From: Candidatus Bathyarchaeota archaeon
GTDB taxonomy: Archaea; Thermoproteota; Bathyarchaeia; RBG-16-48-13; GCA-020355125
Assembly: GCA_026014905.1 (NCBI GenBank)
Contig: JAOZHK010000048.1
Location: 1 to 40,195, forward strand
Direction of reading: 5' to 3'
Length of the DNA stretch: 40,195 nt
Part shown: piece by piece, positions 30,463 through 39,244 of the stretch
Position numbering within the stretch: position 1 is the first letter of the stretch
How the letters are laid out: every line of letters starts with the position of its first letter
Made by a program: the position numbers and the translations under genes
Notes under the pieces: model-generated
What the model was told of the DNA's origin: nothing
Database searches by the model: none
Seen by the model: the letters and a program-made list of their open reading frames with translations, nothing else

Positions 30463-30552
30463 AAACTGTTGCCCTTAAAACTACGAACTGCTCCGCATGA
30501 ATCGAGATATCAACAACATTAGAAGCTAGGATATCTTTGAAGTGCAATGGCT

Positions 30553-31503
30553 TCAGGGATACCATTCACTTTGTTTCCATTGTAATGCAGCTTCTGTGTC
30601 TCTATTGGGTGTAAATGCGTGGATTACATTGGATATTTCCTCACCGATTACATCGATCTTTGAGGAATCACCTACTCCTAGATGTTCTTTATTCGCATAG
30701 TAGAGATATCCGATATCTGAAGGATCATATCCCATAATCTGCGCCATGACAGTGTCTGCTGCAACATAATCCGCACCCGTTACAGCAACGCCAAGGTTAA
30801 CCGCATCCCCATTGACCGGACCTTCTCCTTCCATACCCACAAATCCATCGATGACACTCAGACTTGGTGGTACATGCTTGATGAGTCTTATCAAATTTCG
30901 ATTAAACACTTTATACATCTCTGGACGCTTTACTGGTTCGACGCTATCGATCATGCGCACGTTAGCATGAAGGCGCGGACTACCATGCATTAAAGCCTTA
31001 TCGTATCCCACAAGACACCCCATCATATTCTTCATGGAGAGTGTGACTACCGCAGTTTCATGAGTTTTAGGCACAGCTAACGAAATACGATACCAATCCT
31101 CCATCGCAGTCTTTGAGATTTTCGCGTCAACTTCATCACGATCGACGTCGAGTAATTTAATCGTATGATTAGCATCACGATTGAAATCCACAAATGTAAG
31201 ACTGGGATATTGCTGTTGCAACGATAAATACCCATAATTCTTGAAACCCTGGCGGGTATCTTGAAACGCACTACTTTCCCCCACAATAACTTCTGCAGGA
31301 GCTTGTTGATAGACAAAGTCAAGAACGGCTCGGATTGCATCGATATGTGTCGCGCATAGAGCGCGTTCAATATTAACCATGTTAGGCTTGATTAAGATGC
31401 GTTGTCCACGAATCTCTTTCTCAATTCTGCTATGAATCAATTGTAACGATGATGAAACTGTTGAATATCGATCCTGTTCCTTGGCGATAGCAACACGAGT
31501 CAC
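30553..31503 (-). CDS. DUF362 family protein
   Basis: 316 residues from the GTG at 31503 with GGAGTGA 5 bp upstream; a GTG at 31512 is possible. ILIKPNMVN, IVGESSAFQDT, LAVPKTHETAVVTLSMKNMMG and GADYVAADTVMAQIMG are typical. Unlike the member at 38021-39223 it has no C-terminal cysteine cluster, so it is the bare domain. DUF362 function is not settled; some are linked to iron-sulfur or cofactor chemistry. It lies 49 bp from the enolase-superfamily gene on the same strand and may share its transcript. Confidence 0.85.
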   Translation of the reverse strand: MTRVAIAKEQDRYSTVSSSLQLIHSRIEKEIRGQRILIKPNMVNIERALCATHIDAIRAVLDFVYQQAPAEVIVGESSAFQDTRQGFKNYGYLSLQQQYPSLTFVDFNRDANHTIKLLDVDRDEVDAKISKTAMEDWYRISLAVPKTHETAVVTLSMKNMMGCLVGYDKALMHGSPRLHANVRMIDSVEPVKRPEMYKVFNRNLIRLIKHVPPSLSVIDGFVGMEGEGPVNGDAVNLGVAVTGADYVAADTVMAQIMGYDPSDIGYLYYANKEHLGVGDSSKIDVIGEEISNVIHAFTPNRDTEAALQWKQSEWYP

Positions 31504-31572
31504 TGGGTTCACTCCGTGGCTATTCCGATCACAGACCCCGTTTATAAATCTAGCTCAACTAGCTCATTTCAG

Positions 31573-32739
31573 CTACCAGTTCGTGAATGCACCATCATCC
31601 CGCTGCAGGTAAGGAGGCCATCCTGTCAGGGAGACTTGACGTGTCTCAGCGAGAGCTTCATCAAAATCAACACCCAAACCCGGCGTATCAGGAGCGAAAG
31701 CAAACCCCTCTTCCCAATTAATTTGCATCGGAAAGAGATCCATTGCGAAGCTTCCAGGGCGTCGAGGCATCTCTTGAACACCAACATTCGAAGAAGCCAT
31801 ACACAAGGCAACACACGCTGCAGCACTCACCGGTCCTAAGGGATTGTGTGGAGCTAAATCAATATAATGGGTCTCACACCAGTGGGTGATCTTTAATGCT
31901 TCAGTTAAGCCACCGACAATACAGAGGTCAATACGAGCATAATTAATAAGTTCCTCTTCAATGACTTGTCGAAATGCCCATTTTGAGGCCCATTGCTCAC
32001 CAGCTGCGATGGGTAGTGACACATGGCGCGCAAGAGTGCGATAACTACTTGGATTCTCAGAGCGTAAAGGATCTTCGATAAAAAAGGGTTTATACGGTTC
32101 AACAGCCTTACACAGGGCGATCGAGTGGGCAGTATCTAATCGAGTATGGACATCAAAACAAATTTGGATCTCAGGACCTACTGCATCTCGCACTAACGCC
32201 ATCTGCTCTTCAGCAAGCCGAATTGACTTCACCGGCTCGAGTCGTCCCTTTGTCCCACGATATTCCAACATCCCTCCCGTCTCTGGCTGTCCCCAGCGCA
32301 CGAATTTCCACCCATCACGCACCGCTTGCACGCAGTTCTCAACGAGTTCTTCCGTCGTACTCCCTTGAGTGTGGGGATAACACACTACTTTGTCGCGAAC
32401 CGGACCACCAAGTAACTTATACACCGGAAGACCAAGAGCTTTGCCTTTGATATCCCATAACGCAGTATCGATCCCGCTGATAGCACAGGAATATACTTTT
32501 CCTGCTGGAAAGAAACTTCCACGAAACATATGCTGCCAAAGACGTTCGGTGCTGAATGGATCTTGTCCAATCACAATCTCACTGAGTTGCTCAATCGCTT
32601 TTTCTATAGCTGCACCCCACCAACGAATACCCACTTCACCGAGCCCATAAATGCCTTCATCAGTCTCTACTTTCACAATAAAGTAAGATCTTCCCTCTGA
32701 ATCTGCAACACAATAACTCTTGATATCTGTAATTTTCAT
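31573..32739 (-). CDS. Enolase-superfamily sugar-acid dehydratase-like protein
   Basis: 388 residues from the ATG at 32739 (MKITDIKSYCV). Metal and base residues read D196-x-H198 (CFDVHTRL), E222 (FIEDPLR), E248 (AAGEQW) and H298 (LAPHNPLGPV), the pattern of galactonate/mannonate dehydratase (RspA-like) members. IKGKALGLPVYKLLGG is typical. The substrate is probably a C6 sugar acid. It is divergent from the RAM-domain and mannonate dehydratase genes. Confidence 0.85.
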   Translation of the reverse strand: MKITDIKSYCVADSEGRSYFIVKVETDEGIYGLGEVGIRWWGAAIEKAIEQLSEIVIGQDPFSTERLWQHMFRGSFFPAGKVYSCAISGIDTALWDIKGKALGLPVYKLLGGPVRDKVVCYPHTQGSTTEELVENCVQAVRDGWKFVRWGQPETGGMLEYRGTKGRLEPVKSIRLAEEQMALVRDAVGPEIQICFDVHTRLDTAHSIALCKAVEPYKPFFIEDPLRSENPSSYRTLARHVSLPIAAGEQWASKWAFRQVIEEELINYARIDLCIVGGLTEALKITHWCETHYIDLAPHNPLGPVSAAACVALCMASSNVGVQEMPRRPGSFAMDLFPMQINWEEGFAFAPDTPGLGVDFDEALAETRQVSLTGWPPYLQRDDGAFTNW

Positions 32740-32943
32740 GATACTCACGTCCCACACTTTATCGCTGTATCCTTTAATATGATCAACTACATAAAACTTT
32801 AAACAGCCTTATCCCTCTTCATCCACGATCCTACCGTGCATTCTTTCCAGCATACAGAAAATGTCTAACCATAACCAACCGAGCTTCATAACTAAACAAT
32901 ATAAACAAGTTCTCCTCTCTCGTAGGCGTTCAAGGTGAAAAGT

Positions 32944-33177
32944 ATGCGTGCTTTCGTTTTAATCACAACCGAAATTGGTGCCATGGAACAAGTATTACAG
33001 AACTTGAAGATGATTGATTGTGTGATTGAAACCTACTTGCTCTATGGAGTCTATGATATCATCGCCATTGTCAAAGCAGATAATATGCGGCAGATAAAAG
33101 AAGTTATCAGCTGGAAGATACGACAGATTGATCATATCCTCACATCTCAAACATTGATCGCAATGGATGTACTCTGA
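32944..33177 (+). CDS. Stand-alone Lrp/AsnC RAM (ligand-binding) domain protein
   Basis: 77 residues from the ATG at 32944 (AAGGTGA 5 bp upstream). It consists of an alpha-beta RAM domain only: MRAFVLITTEIGAMEQVLQ, YGVYDIIAIVKADN and IDHILTSQTL. There is no helix-turn-helix. Such proteins bind amino acids or partner with full-length Lrp-type regulators. Its place between divergent sugar-acid genes makes a regulatory role plausible; no DNA-binding partner is visible in the window. Confidence 0.8.
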   Translation: MRAFVLITTEIGAMEQVLQNLKMIDCVIETYLLYGVYDIIAIVKADNMRQIKEVISWKIRQIDHILTSQTLIAMDVL

Positions 33178-33267
33178 CCTTATTCGAAGCAATACCATGT
33201 CATCACGTGGACCACGCGCGGATACTTGAACCTATATAGTCAATCCTTCAGCTCTAAGGTGGAGAAT

Positions 33268-34263
33268 ATGGGTAAAATGAGGTTTGCGATAACGCCGCCT
33301 GGGGATCTTTATAGTACGGAAAATCTAACCTTAATGAGTCAACTCGGATGCTCGGATGTTATTGGTTATGGACCCAAGGGGGAATGGTGCAGTACTGCCG
33401 ATTCGGAAATCTGGATACATCGCGATCTATCTCGCATCAAGCAGCGTGTAGAATCCTTTGGGCTAAGACTTGATGTTCTCGAGGATGGTCCTTTGATTCA
33501 TAAAATCATGTTGGGGTTACCCGATCGGGATGAGCAGGCCGAGCATTTTTGTAAGTCCCTTGAAAATCTCGCAGCAGCCGGCATCCGCGTAATCAAGCCG
33601 CAACATATGCCACCGAATTGGAATAAAATCATGACCACTCAATTCAAGCCGACAAGAGGTGGAGCTATCTCCCGCGTCTTTGACTACAGACAGGTCGAGA
33701 CCGGGTCACTCACGGGATATCGCGTCATTCGTGAAGAGGAGATGTGGACAAATCTCGCATATTTTCTAAAAAGTGTTCTGCCCACCGCGGAAAAAGTCGG
33801 CGTGCGCATTGCTTTACATCCTGATGACCCACCAATATCTCCCATTCAAGGCTTCGCTCGCATTCTGCGAAGTATTCAAGCCTTTGATCGAATGCTGAAC
33901 CTCGTTCCTAGTGATAACATTGGGCTTCTATTCTGTCAAGGGTGTTTCGCAGAGATGGGAGTTGATATCCCGGCTGCCATCCGACACTTCGGGAAACAGA
34001 ATAAGATTTTCTTTGCCCATTTTCGCAACGTGAAAGGGGCAGTACCCATGTTTCAAGAAACCTTTCATGATGATGTCTCACACAAGACGAACATGTTTCA
34101 GGCTATGCTAGCGTATTATGCCTCAGGCTTTAGAGGGCCTATGCGACCAGATCACGCACCACACATGCAAGGGGATAACCATTTTGAAGGCGCTCTTCTG
34201 GGCAAGATCTTAGGCTTAGGTTATATGAAAGGGCTCGCAGAAAGCATTGAGAATATGGAATAA
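33268..34263 (+). CDS. uxuA: Mannonate dehydratase (UxuA) family protein
   Basis: 331 residues from the ATG at 33268 with GGTGGAG just upstream. UxuA turns D-mannonate into 2-keto-3-deoxygluconate in a TIM barrel with a divalent metal. Visible signatures are VGVRIALHPDDPPI, LLFCQGCFAEMG, FFAHFRNVKGA and GFRGPMRPDHAP, carrying the expected His, Cys, His and Asp metal ligands. The protein is slightly short for the family but all signatures are present. Upstream MNLYSQSFSS codons are unlikely to be used. It fits the sugar-acid theme of its neighbours. Confidence 0.85.
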   Translation: MGKMRFAITPPGDLYSTENLTLMSQLGCSDVIGYGPKGEWCSTADSEIWIHRDLSRIKQRVESFGLRLDVLEDGPLIHKIMLGLPDRDEQAEHFCKSLENLAAAGIRVIKPQHMPPNWNKIMTTQFKPTRGGAISRVFDYRQVETGSLTGYRVIREEEMWTNLAYFLKSVLPTAEKVGVRIALHPDDPPISPIQGFARILRSIQAFDRMLNLVPSDNIGLLFCQGCFAEMGVDIPAAIRHFGKQNKIFFAHFRNVKGAVPMFQETFHDDVSHKTNMFQAMLAYYASGFRGPMRPDHAPHMQGDNHFEGALLGKILGLGYMKGLAESIENME

Positions 34264-34315
34264 TTATCACGATAACTGGACAACGTGCGCGTGAGCTAAT
34301 ATCTGACTGCACTGA

Positions 34316-34507
34316 TTATTTCACGATCGATACCGAAATTGAAGAGAGACGTGCAGGTGATTCAGCGATTGCGCCAATGGGGTTTCCATGTTGAGGGAAA
34401 GTTTGTATCACAATTAATGTCCGGTTGCCTTTCAAGACCTCGTCGAGGATAGCTGGTACTGAGTCTCCAACGACATGTTTCTTCTCAACGATATGCCCTA
34501 GCTCCAT
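34316..34507 (-). pseudogene. Universal stress protein (UspA) C-terminal remnant
   Basis: 63 codons reading VVGDSVPAILDEVLKG, then TLIVIQTFPQHGNPIGAIAE and SPARLSSISVSIVK before TAA. This resembles the last half of UspA domains (GDPxxxIL...LIVxGxxGxxxxGAIAESVARxSxxxVLIVK), normally about 140 residues. The N-terminal half is missing. Upstream the frame runs through an alternating CG-type run (34527-34536). The ATP-binding glycines are partly replaced. Confidence 0.45.
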
Positions 34508-34526
34508 GAAATGGGTCGTTCGTCTA

Positions 34527-34536
34527 CGCGCGTGCG
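34527..34536. repeat. Imperfect (CG)n run beside the UspA remnant
   Basis: CGCGCGTGCG; marks the 5' side of the UspA-like remnant. Confidence 0.5.
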
Positions 34537-34659
34537 TTTTTTAAGAGGGAAAGAATGTTATTGTTCTGTGAGGGCTATGATTCAAAATAGCGTTTGGTTC
34601 AATTATGCTAACTATTCTTTGGTAGAAAATGCTTTGATCAGGGGTACTGAGGGAGCTGC

Positions 34660-36360
34660 ATGAAGGGATTCTCATTTCCGCTACGTAAACAAGCAGTAAT
34701 AGCTAGTCAAGGAATGGTCACTTCTAACCATCTTCTCGGTAGTCTCGCGGGAGTAGAGATATTGAGTGTAGGCGGGAACGCGGTGGATGCTGCGGTCGCT
34801 ACTCTTTGCGCCTTGACTGTTGTTGAACCAATGATGGTGAGTATCTTTGGCTGTGGTTTCATAGTTCTCCGGCTAAATGACTCCGATGAGATTGTCACTA
34901 TTGATAATATGGGAGTTGCGCCACAAGCGGCAACGGAACAGCTGTATGAACCGTTACCATGGAACCCTGGGCAGGATCTATTTGAGACCATTAATCGACG
35001 TAATAAGGTTGGGCATCTGAGTGTTGCAGTCCCTGGTTCCATGAAAGCTTGGGAGCATCTCATTCGACGATATGGTCGCTTATCGCTGGATGAAGTCATG
35101 CAGCCAGCTATACGATACGCTCACACTGGGTTTAAAGCTAGTCCGTACTTAACTTGGTGTATCACCAGTTGTCAATCTGACCTTGCTCGTTATCCGGCTT
35201 CGGCCGCTGTGTTTTTACCTGAAGGAAGGCCGCCGAAGCCAGGGCAACTCATTAAACGCAGAGATTATGCTACGACACTGGAGACCATTGCTGAGAAAGG
35301 AAGTGATGTTCTTTATCACGGAGACCTTGCTCGAGCAGTCATCGATGATATTCAAGAACAGGGAGGCATCATGACAATGAATGACCTCGATCGATACCGT
35401 ATATTATATCGAGCGCCTGTGCGAGGTATTTATCGAGATCGCTATGAAATTTTTTCCATAGCTCCAGTAAGTAGTGGAGGCACTCATCTCATTCAGATGT
35501 TAAATATGCTGGAATCGTTTGATCTCTCTTCACTCGGTTTTGGTAGCCCTCAACACCTGCATCTCCTCACTGAGATTCTAAAAATAGCTTTTGCCGATCG
35601 CCAACAATATATGGGTGATCCTGCCCTTGTCCATGTTCCTGCGAAGGGGTTGATCAATAAACATTATGCCTTAACGCGCATCAAGCAGTTAAATCCCGGA
35701 CAAGCCCAAACTTTTCATCCAGGGGATCCATTTCTCTATGAAAGCAACACTCAGAATACGACGCACATGTGTGTTGTTGATGCAGACCGAAATATTGTGT
35801 CTGCTACCCAGAGTTTGAATCAATTGTTCGGATCTCGAGTTACGACTCCTGGAACAGGAATGCTTCTCAATAACTATATGGCACTGTTTGATCCTCGTCC
35901 AGGACAGGCTAATTCGATATCGGGAAATAAACGCATTTTGAGTTCGAACGCGCCATGTATCGTCCTTCAAGATGGCTCGCCATTTCTGTGTTTAGGTACT
36001 CCCGGTGGCACACGGATCTTTGCTGCAGTTTGCCAAGGCATCATTAATGTGATTGATTTCGATATGACTATTCAAGAAGCTGTTGAAGCACCACGTATTT
36101 GGACGATGGGTATAGAGAACACGCCAGGTGCGAAACTGAACATGGAACCCGGATTTCCAACTGCCACTTATGACGGACTTCGTGAACGAGGACATGAAAT
36201 CCTACGAGTGCCCCGTATTGCAGGTGGCATGAATGGAATTATTATTAACCAAAACACAGGATATCTTCATGGTGGTGCATGCTGGCGCGCAGATGGGGTA
36301 CCTCTCGGGTTTTCTGGGGGACATGCTCACCCGTACTGGGATAATGCATTAAATCCGTAA
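34660..36360 (+). CDS. Gamma-glutamyltransferase family protein 2
   Basis: 566 residues; GAGGGAG lies just before the ATG. The self-cleavage/catalytic threonine is Thr367 in NTQNTTHMCVVD, with the canonical Thr-Thr-His. GGNAVDAAVATLCALTVVEP, ITSCQSD, DRYRILYRAPVRG, LKIAFADRQQYMGDP and SQSLNQLFGSR-like loops follow, with TPGGTR near the end. It is closer to the classical family than the member at 26664. No signal peptide is present. It is followed by alpha/beta hydrolase and ThuA-like genes, so it may act on an acylated or peptide-like nutrient. Confidence 0.88.
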   Translation: MKGFSFPLRKQAVIASQGMVTSNHLLGSLAGVEILSVGGNAVDAAVATLCALTVVEPMMVSIFGCGFIVLRLNDSDEIVTIDNMGVAPQAATEQLYEPLPWNPGQDLFETINRRNKVGHLSVAVPGSMKAWEHLIRRYGRLSLDEVMQPAIRYAHTGFKASPYLTWCITSCQSDLARYPASAAVFLPEGRPPKPGQLIKRRDYATTLETIAEKGSDVLYHGDLARAVIDDIQEQGGIMTMNDLDRYRILYRAPVRGIYRDRYEIFSIAPVSSGGTHLIQMLNMLESFDLSSLGFGSPQHLHLLTEILKIAFADRQQYMGDPALVHVPAKGLINKHYALTRIKQLNPGQAQTFHPGDPFLYESNTQNTTHMCVVDADRNIVSATQSLNQLFGSRVTTPGTGMLLNNYMALFDPRPGQANSISGNKRILSSNAPCIVLQDGSPFLCLGTPGGTRIFAAVCQGIINVIDFDMTIQEAVEAPRIWTMGIENTPGAKLNMEPGFPTATYDGLRERGHEILRVPRIAGGMNGIIINQNTGYLHGGACWRADGVPLGFSGGHAHPYWDNALNP

Positions 36361-36442
36361 CTCAATTGATGACTCCCATCCTTGGAGATAACAATTATAA
36401 ACCTGCGCGTTTTATGTGAGTAGGCAAAAGGTGAATATTGGG

Positions 36443-37045
36443 ATGGAGAAGACCATAACGGTAGATAATCACACGTGTCGCGCTTTGGTCTCGACCAAAC
36501 CCGGCGTTCCCCTCGTGTTTCTTCATGGTTATTCTTTCACAAGCGATGTCTGGAAAGAAATCGGAGTTCTCTCCTTTCTCAAGGAGCAGCGGATACCGTT
36601 TTTAGCGCTAGACTTACCGTATGGCGCAAAGAGTCAATGTCGTCCTAAAACACGGGTTCCTCATACTAATGTAGAGGTTCTCCAACAAGCCCTTTCTGCA
36701 TTTTTCGGCGATGAAGAGGTTTTCCTCATTGGCGCGAGTCTAGGAGGATATATGGCACTCCATTATGCCATCCAGCATCCAGTGAAAGGCTTACTGTTAA
36801 TCGCTCCAGTTCACAGTACGGAGTCAATTCTGACTCAAAACTATCCTAATTTATCCAATGTCTCAATCATTTACGGGTCAACAGATACGATCGTCTCATT
36901 TCAGGAAATGAAGAACCTCGCACGTCAACTCCCAAGCGCAAATTTACTCGTTTATGAACGAGCCGGTCACCCCGCATATCTGCATAATCCGAAGCGCTTT
37001 CTTGAGGATCTCATTACCGCCTACAATCATGCTACCACTGAATAA
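36443..37045 (+). CDS. Alpha/beta hydrolase
   Basis: 200 residues from the ATG at 36443, about 8 bp after AAAGGTGA. The oxyanion region LVFLHGYSFTSDVW, nucleophile Ser99 in LIGASLGGYMAL, acid Asp148 in YGSTDTIV and His176 in ERAGHPAYL form a full triad. The small size and lack of a large lid suggest an esterase or acyl-hydrolase. The substrate is unknown. The 3' end overlaps the likely start of the ThuA-like gene. Confidence 0.8.
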   Translation: MEKTITVDNHTCRALVSTKPGVPLVFLHGYSFTSDVWKEIGVLSFLKEQRIPFLALDLPYGAKSQCRPKTRVPHTNVEVLQQALSAFFGDEEVFLIGASLGGYMALHYAIQHPVKGLLLIAPVHSTESILTQNYPNLSNVSIIYGSTDTIVSFQEMKNLARQLPSANLLVYERAGHPAYLHNPKRFLEDLITAYNHATTE

Positions 37046-37886
37046 ATGTTACAACAATTCATGTGTATTCAGGAGAGGGTCTGAAATACGAGTTATTCGC
37101 AATTCAAAACGAGGAGCACCTCAAGCGCTCGCTATAATTGGTGACCGGTATCACAACTCTGATTATATTCGGACCGCCTTATCTCGAACGCTTGTTCGAG
37201 ATATGGGGTTATCCATCGATTTCACAGATGATGTGTCGCGACTCTCAGCTAATATCTTGACGGAATATTCATTACTTATCATTTTTAGGGATGGAATGAT
37301 ATGGCCGGATGGGTATGGCGATCGCGGTGCATATCCTGGGTATTCTCCCGATACACGTCAGACTATGATAAGTGATCCTCCGATAATCCCTCATGATGTT
37401 ACACCTAAAATGTGGATGACTCCAACGCAAGGGCAAGCTGTGAAAGCATTTGTTGAGTCTGGAAACGCAGCATTATTCTTCCACAATAGTAGTCATATTT
37501 CCTTAAGCAATAATGATTTTCGCGATGTCGAAGGTGCAATCTATACAGGTCATCCTCCAACGCGCCCTTTTAAAGTTCACATCATTAACTCAAATCATCC
37601 TATAACTAAAGGTATTCACGATTTCATCGTTACTGATGAACAGCACTATGTTCAATACGAGAAAGATCCCGAACATGTCCTGTTAATGAGCGAAAACTTG
37701 GAGGGTCTTTCATATTCCGGAACAATAGGTAATCAAGGCTCCTCGTGTGAAGCTGGCTGGGCTTATGACTATGGGCAAGGACGAATCTGTTTTTTCGCCC
37801 CAGGCCACACAATTCCCGCGCTTTGGAATCCAGAATATGTGAAACTCCAGCATAATGCAGTCTCATGGTTACTACACAGAGAGTGA
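37029..37886 (+). CDS. ThuA-like domain protein
   Basis: About 285 residues from the ATG at 37029, overlapping the hydrolase gene by 17 bp. ThuA folds are glutamine-amidotransferase-like but lack a known activity. Visible elements are ALAIIGDRYHNSDYIRTAL, LLIIFRDGM, AVKAFVESGNAALFFHNSS, HPITKGIHDFIVTDEQHYV and GRICFFAPGHTIPALW. An AGGAGAGGG near 37069 followed by a non-ATG codon suggests an alternative later start. ThuA proteins are often linked to carbohydrate use, matching the neighbourhood. Confidence 0.75.
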   Translation: MLPLNKCYNNSCVFRRGSEIRVIRNSKRGAPQALAIIGDRYHNSDYIRTALSRTLVRDMGLSIDFTDDVSRLSANILTEYSLLIIFRDGMIWPDGYGDRGAYPGYSPDTRQTMISDPPIIPHDVTPKMWMTPTQGQAVKAFVESGNAALFFHNSSHISLSNNDFRDVEGAIYTGHPPTRPFKVHIINSNHPITKGIHDFIVTDEQHYVQYEKDPEHVLLMSENLEGLSYSGTIGNQGSSCEAGWAYDYGQGRICFFAPGHTIPALWNPEYVKLQHNAVSWLLHRE

Positions 37887-38020
37887 CCCAGACGCAAGTT
37901 TCGCGCGTAGCCCTGGTGTAAGTGTAATTGAGGACTCTCTTCACACCACGAAACAGATATATCGCTTAACAGTGGTGAGTATACTTACTTCGAGTCTGAA
38001 TTGTCATCAAAGGAGATAAG

Positions 38021-39223
38021 ATGGTGAAAACACCACACGCTAGGACGCCTGTAGCGATTACGAAAGGCATCGATATTCGTCAACGCACTTTGAACGCATT
38101 ATCCCTCATTGGTGGCATGGATTCAATTGTCTCTTCTAACGACGTAGTATTTATCAAGCCTAATCTTGTTGATGGAGCCCCTTTTGAGACGGGAGAGGTG
38201 GTTAATCTCGAAGTCTTAGAACCGCTAATCAGTGAAGCATTTCGCGTAGGCGCAGCCAAAGTCATAATCGGGGAAACTCCTACTTGGCGTAAAAAAACGC
38301 CAACTATTAGGGCATATGAGCGCTTTGCAAAGACCATGGGAGCTTGCTTTTTGGATTTGAGCCAACAAGCATTTGTCGAGATTGCAGTGAAAGATCCTGT
38401 ACTCTTCAAGCATGTCCGATTATCCAAACCCCTCTTGGACGCTGATGTCTTTATTAACGTGCCAACACTCAAAACCCATGTTCAAGCTGGCATCACCTTA
38501 TCCCTAAAAAATATGTATGGTTTAATCTCTGGCAGACCCGGCCATGGCGATAAGGCACGCTACCATCAGTTAGATAAAATAGAGGAAGCGATTGTGGATT
38601 TGTATCGCGCCAAACCAGCGGATCTTATCGTGATTGATGGCTCGCAATCAACGTTCCATATCGGACCACGCCCTCTTGAGGATTTTCACGAAACATTTCC
38701 TCTCAATGTCACCTTAGCTGGTTTTGATCCGGTTGCAATCGATACAGTCGGGGCTCAAATCCTAGGTATTAATCCTGCACTCATCAGGTATCTGCAATGG
38801 GCTGCGGGTAAAGGCTTAGGTACTAATAATATGGAGCACATCGAGATTCTCGGCATCCCGATTACTGACGCCTATCATCAGGATGGGGCATCAGCTGTGG
38901 ATTTTGCGAATGCGAGAATGCAGCATACTCATATACTAGATTATGGGGCGTGCACGGGGTGTCTCAAATTGGCGAGCCAAGCTTATCGATATGATAAAAC
39001 AGGGTTGCCTTCTACAATCACAATAGTGATGGGGCCTAATGCAACGAATAGTCAAGTATCTTCTCAGCCATCGCAGGGGAATGTGGTACTCTGTGGGCAC
39101 TGTGCAGCCCCTACATATTTTAATCAACTGAAAGGATGCTATGTACCTGGTTGTCCTCCACGCAACGAAGATTTTGTAAAAACATTGAAAGATCTCACAA
39201 TACAAAAAGAATCGCGCGCATAG
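38021..39223 (+). CDS. DUF362 protein with six-cysteine C-terminal domain
   Basis: 400 residues; AAAGGAGAT is a strong SD before the ATG. The DUF362 core is VVFIKPNLVDG, VIIGETPTWRK, NVPTLKTHVQAGITLSLKNM and FDPVAIDTVGAQILG. The added C-terminus has C311-x2-C314 (GACTGC), C358-x2-C361 (LCGHC), C373 and C378 (KGCYVPGCPPR). The GCPP pattern recalls cluster-binding motifs of NuoB/hydrogenase small subunits, so an iron-sulfur cluster is likely. The role is unknown. Confidence 0.85.
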   Translation: MVKTPHARTPVAITKGIDIRQRTLNALSLIGGMDSIVSSNDVVFIKPNLVDGAPFETGEVVNLEVLEPLISEAFRVGAAKVIIGETPTWRKKTPTIRAYERFAKTMGACFLDLSQQAFVEIAVKDPVLFKHVRLSKPLLDADVFINVPTLKTHVQAGITLSLKNMYGLISGRPGHGDKARYHQLDKIEEAIVDLYRAKPADLIVIDGSQSTFHIGPRPLEDFHETFPLNVTLAGFDPVAIDTVGAQILGINPALIRYLQWAAGKGLGTNNMEHIEILGIPITDAYHQDGASAVDFANARMQHTHILDYGACTGCLKLASQAYRYDKTGLPSTITIVMGPNATNSQVSSQPSQGNVVLCGHCAAPTYFNQLKGCYVPGCPPRNEDFVKTLKDLTIQKESRA

Positions 39224-39244
39224 CCTCTCTTAATGAATTGCCAT

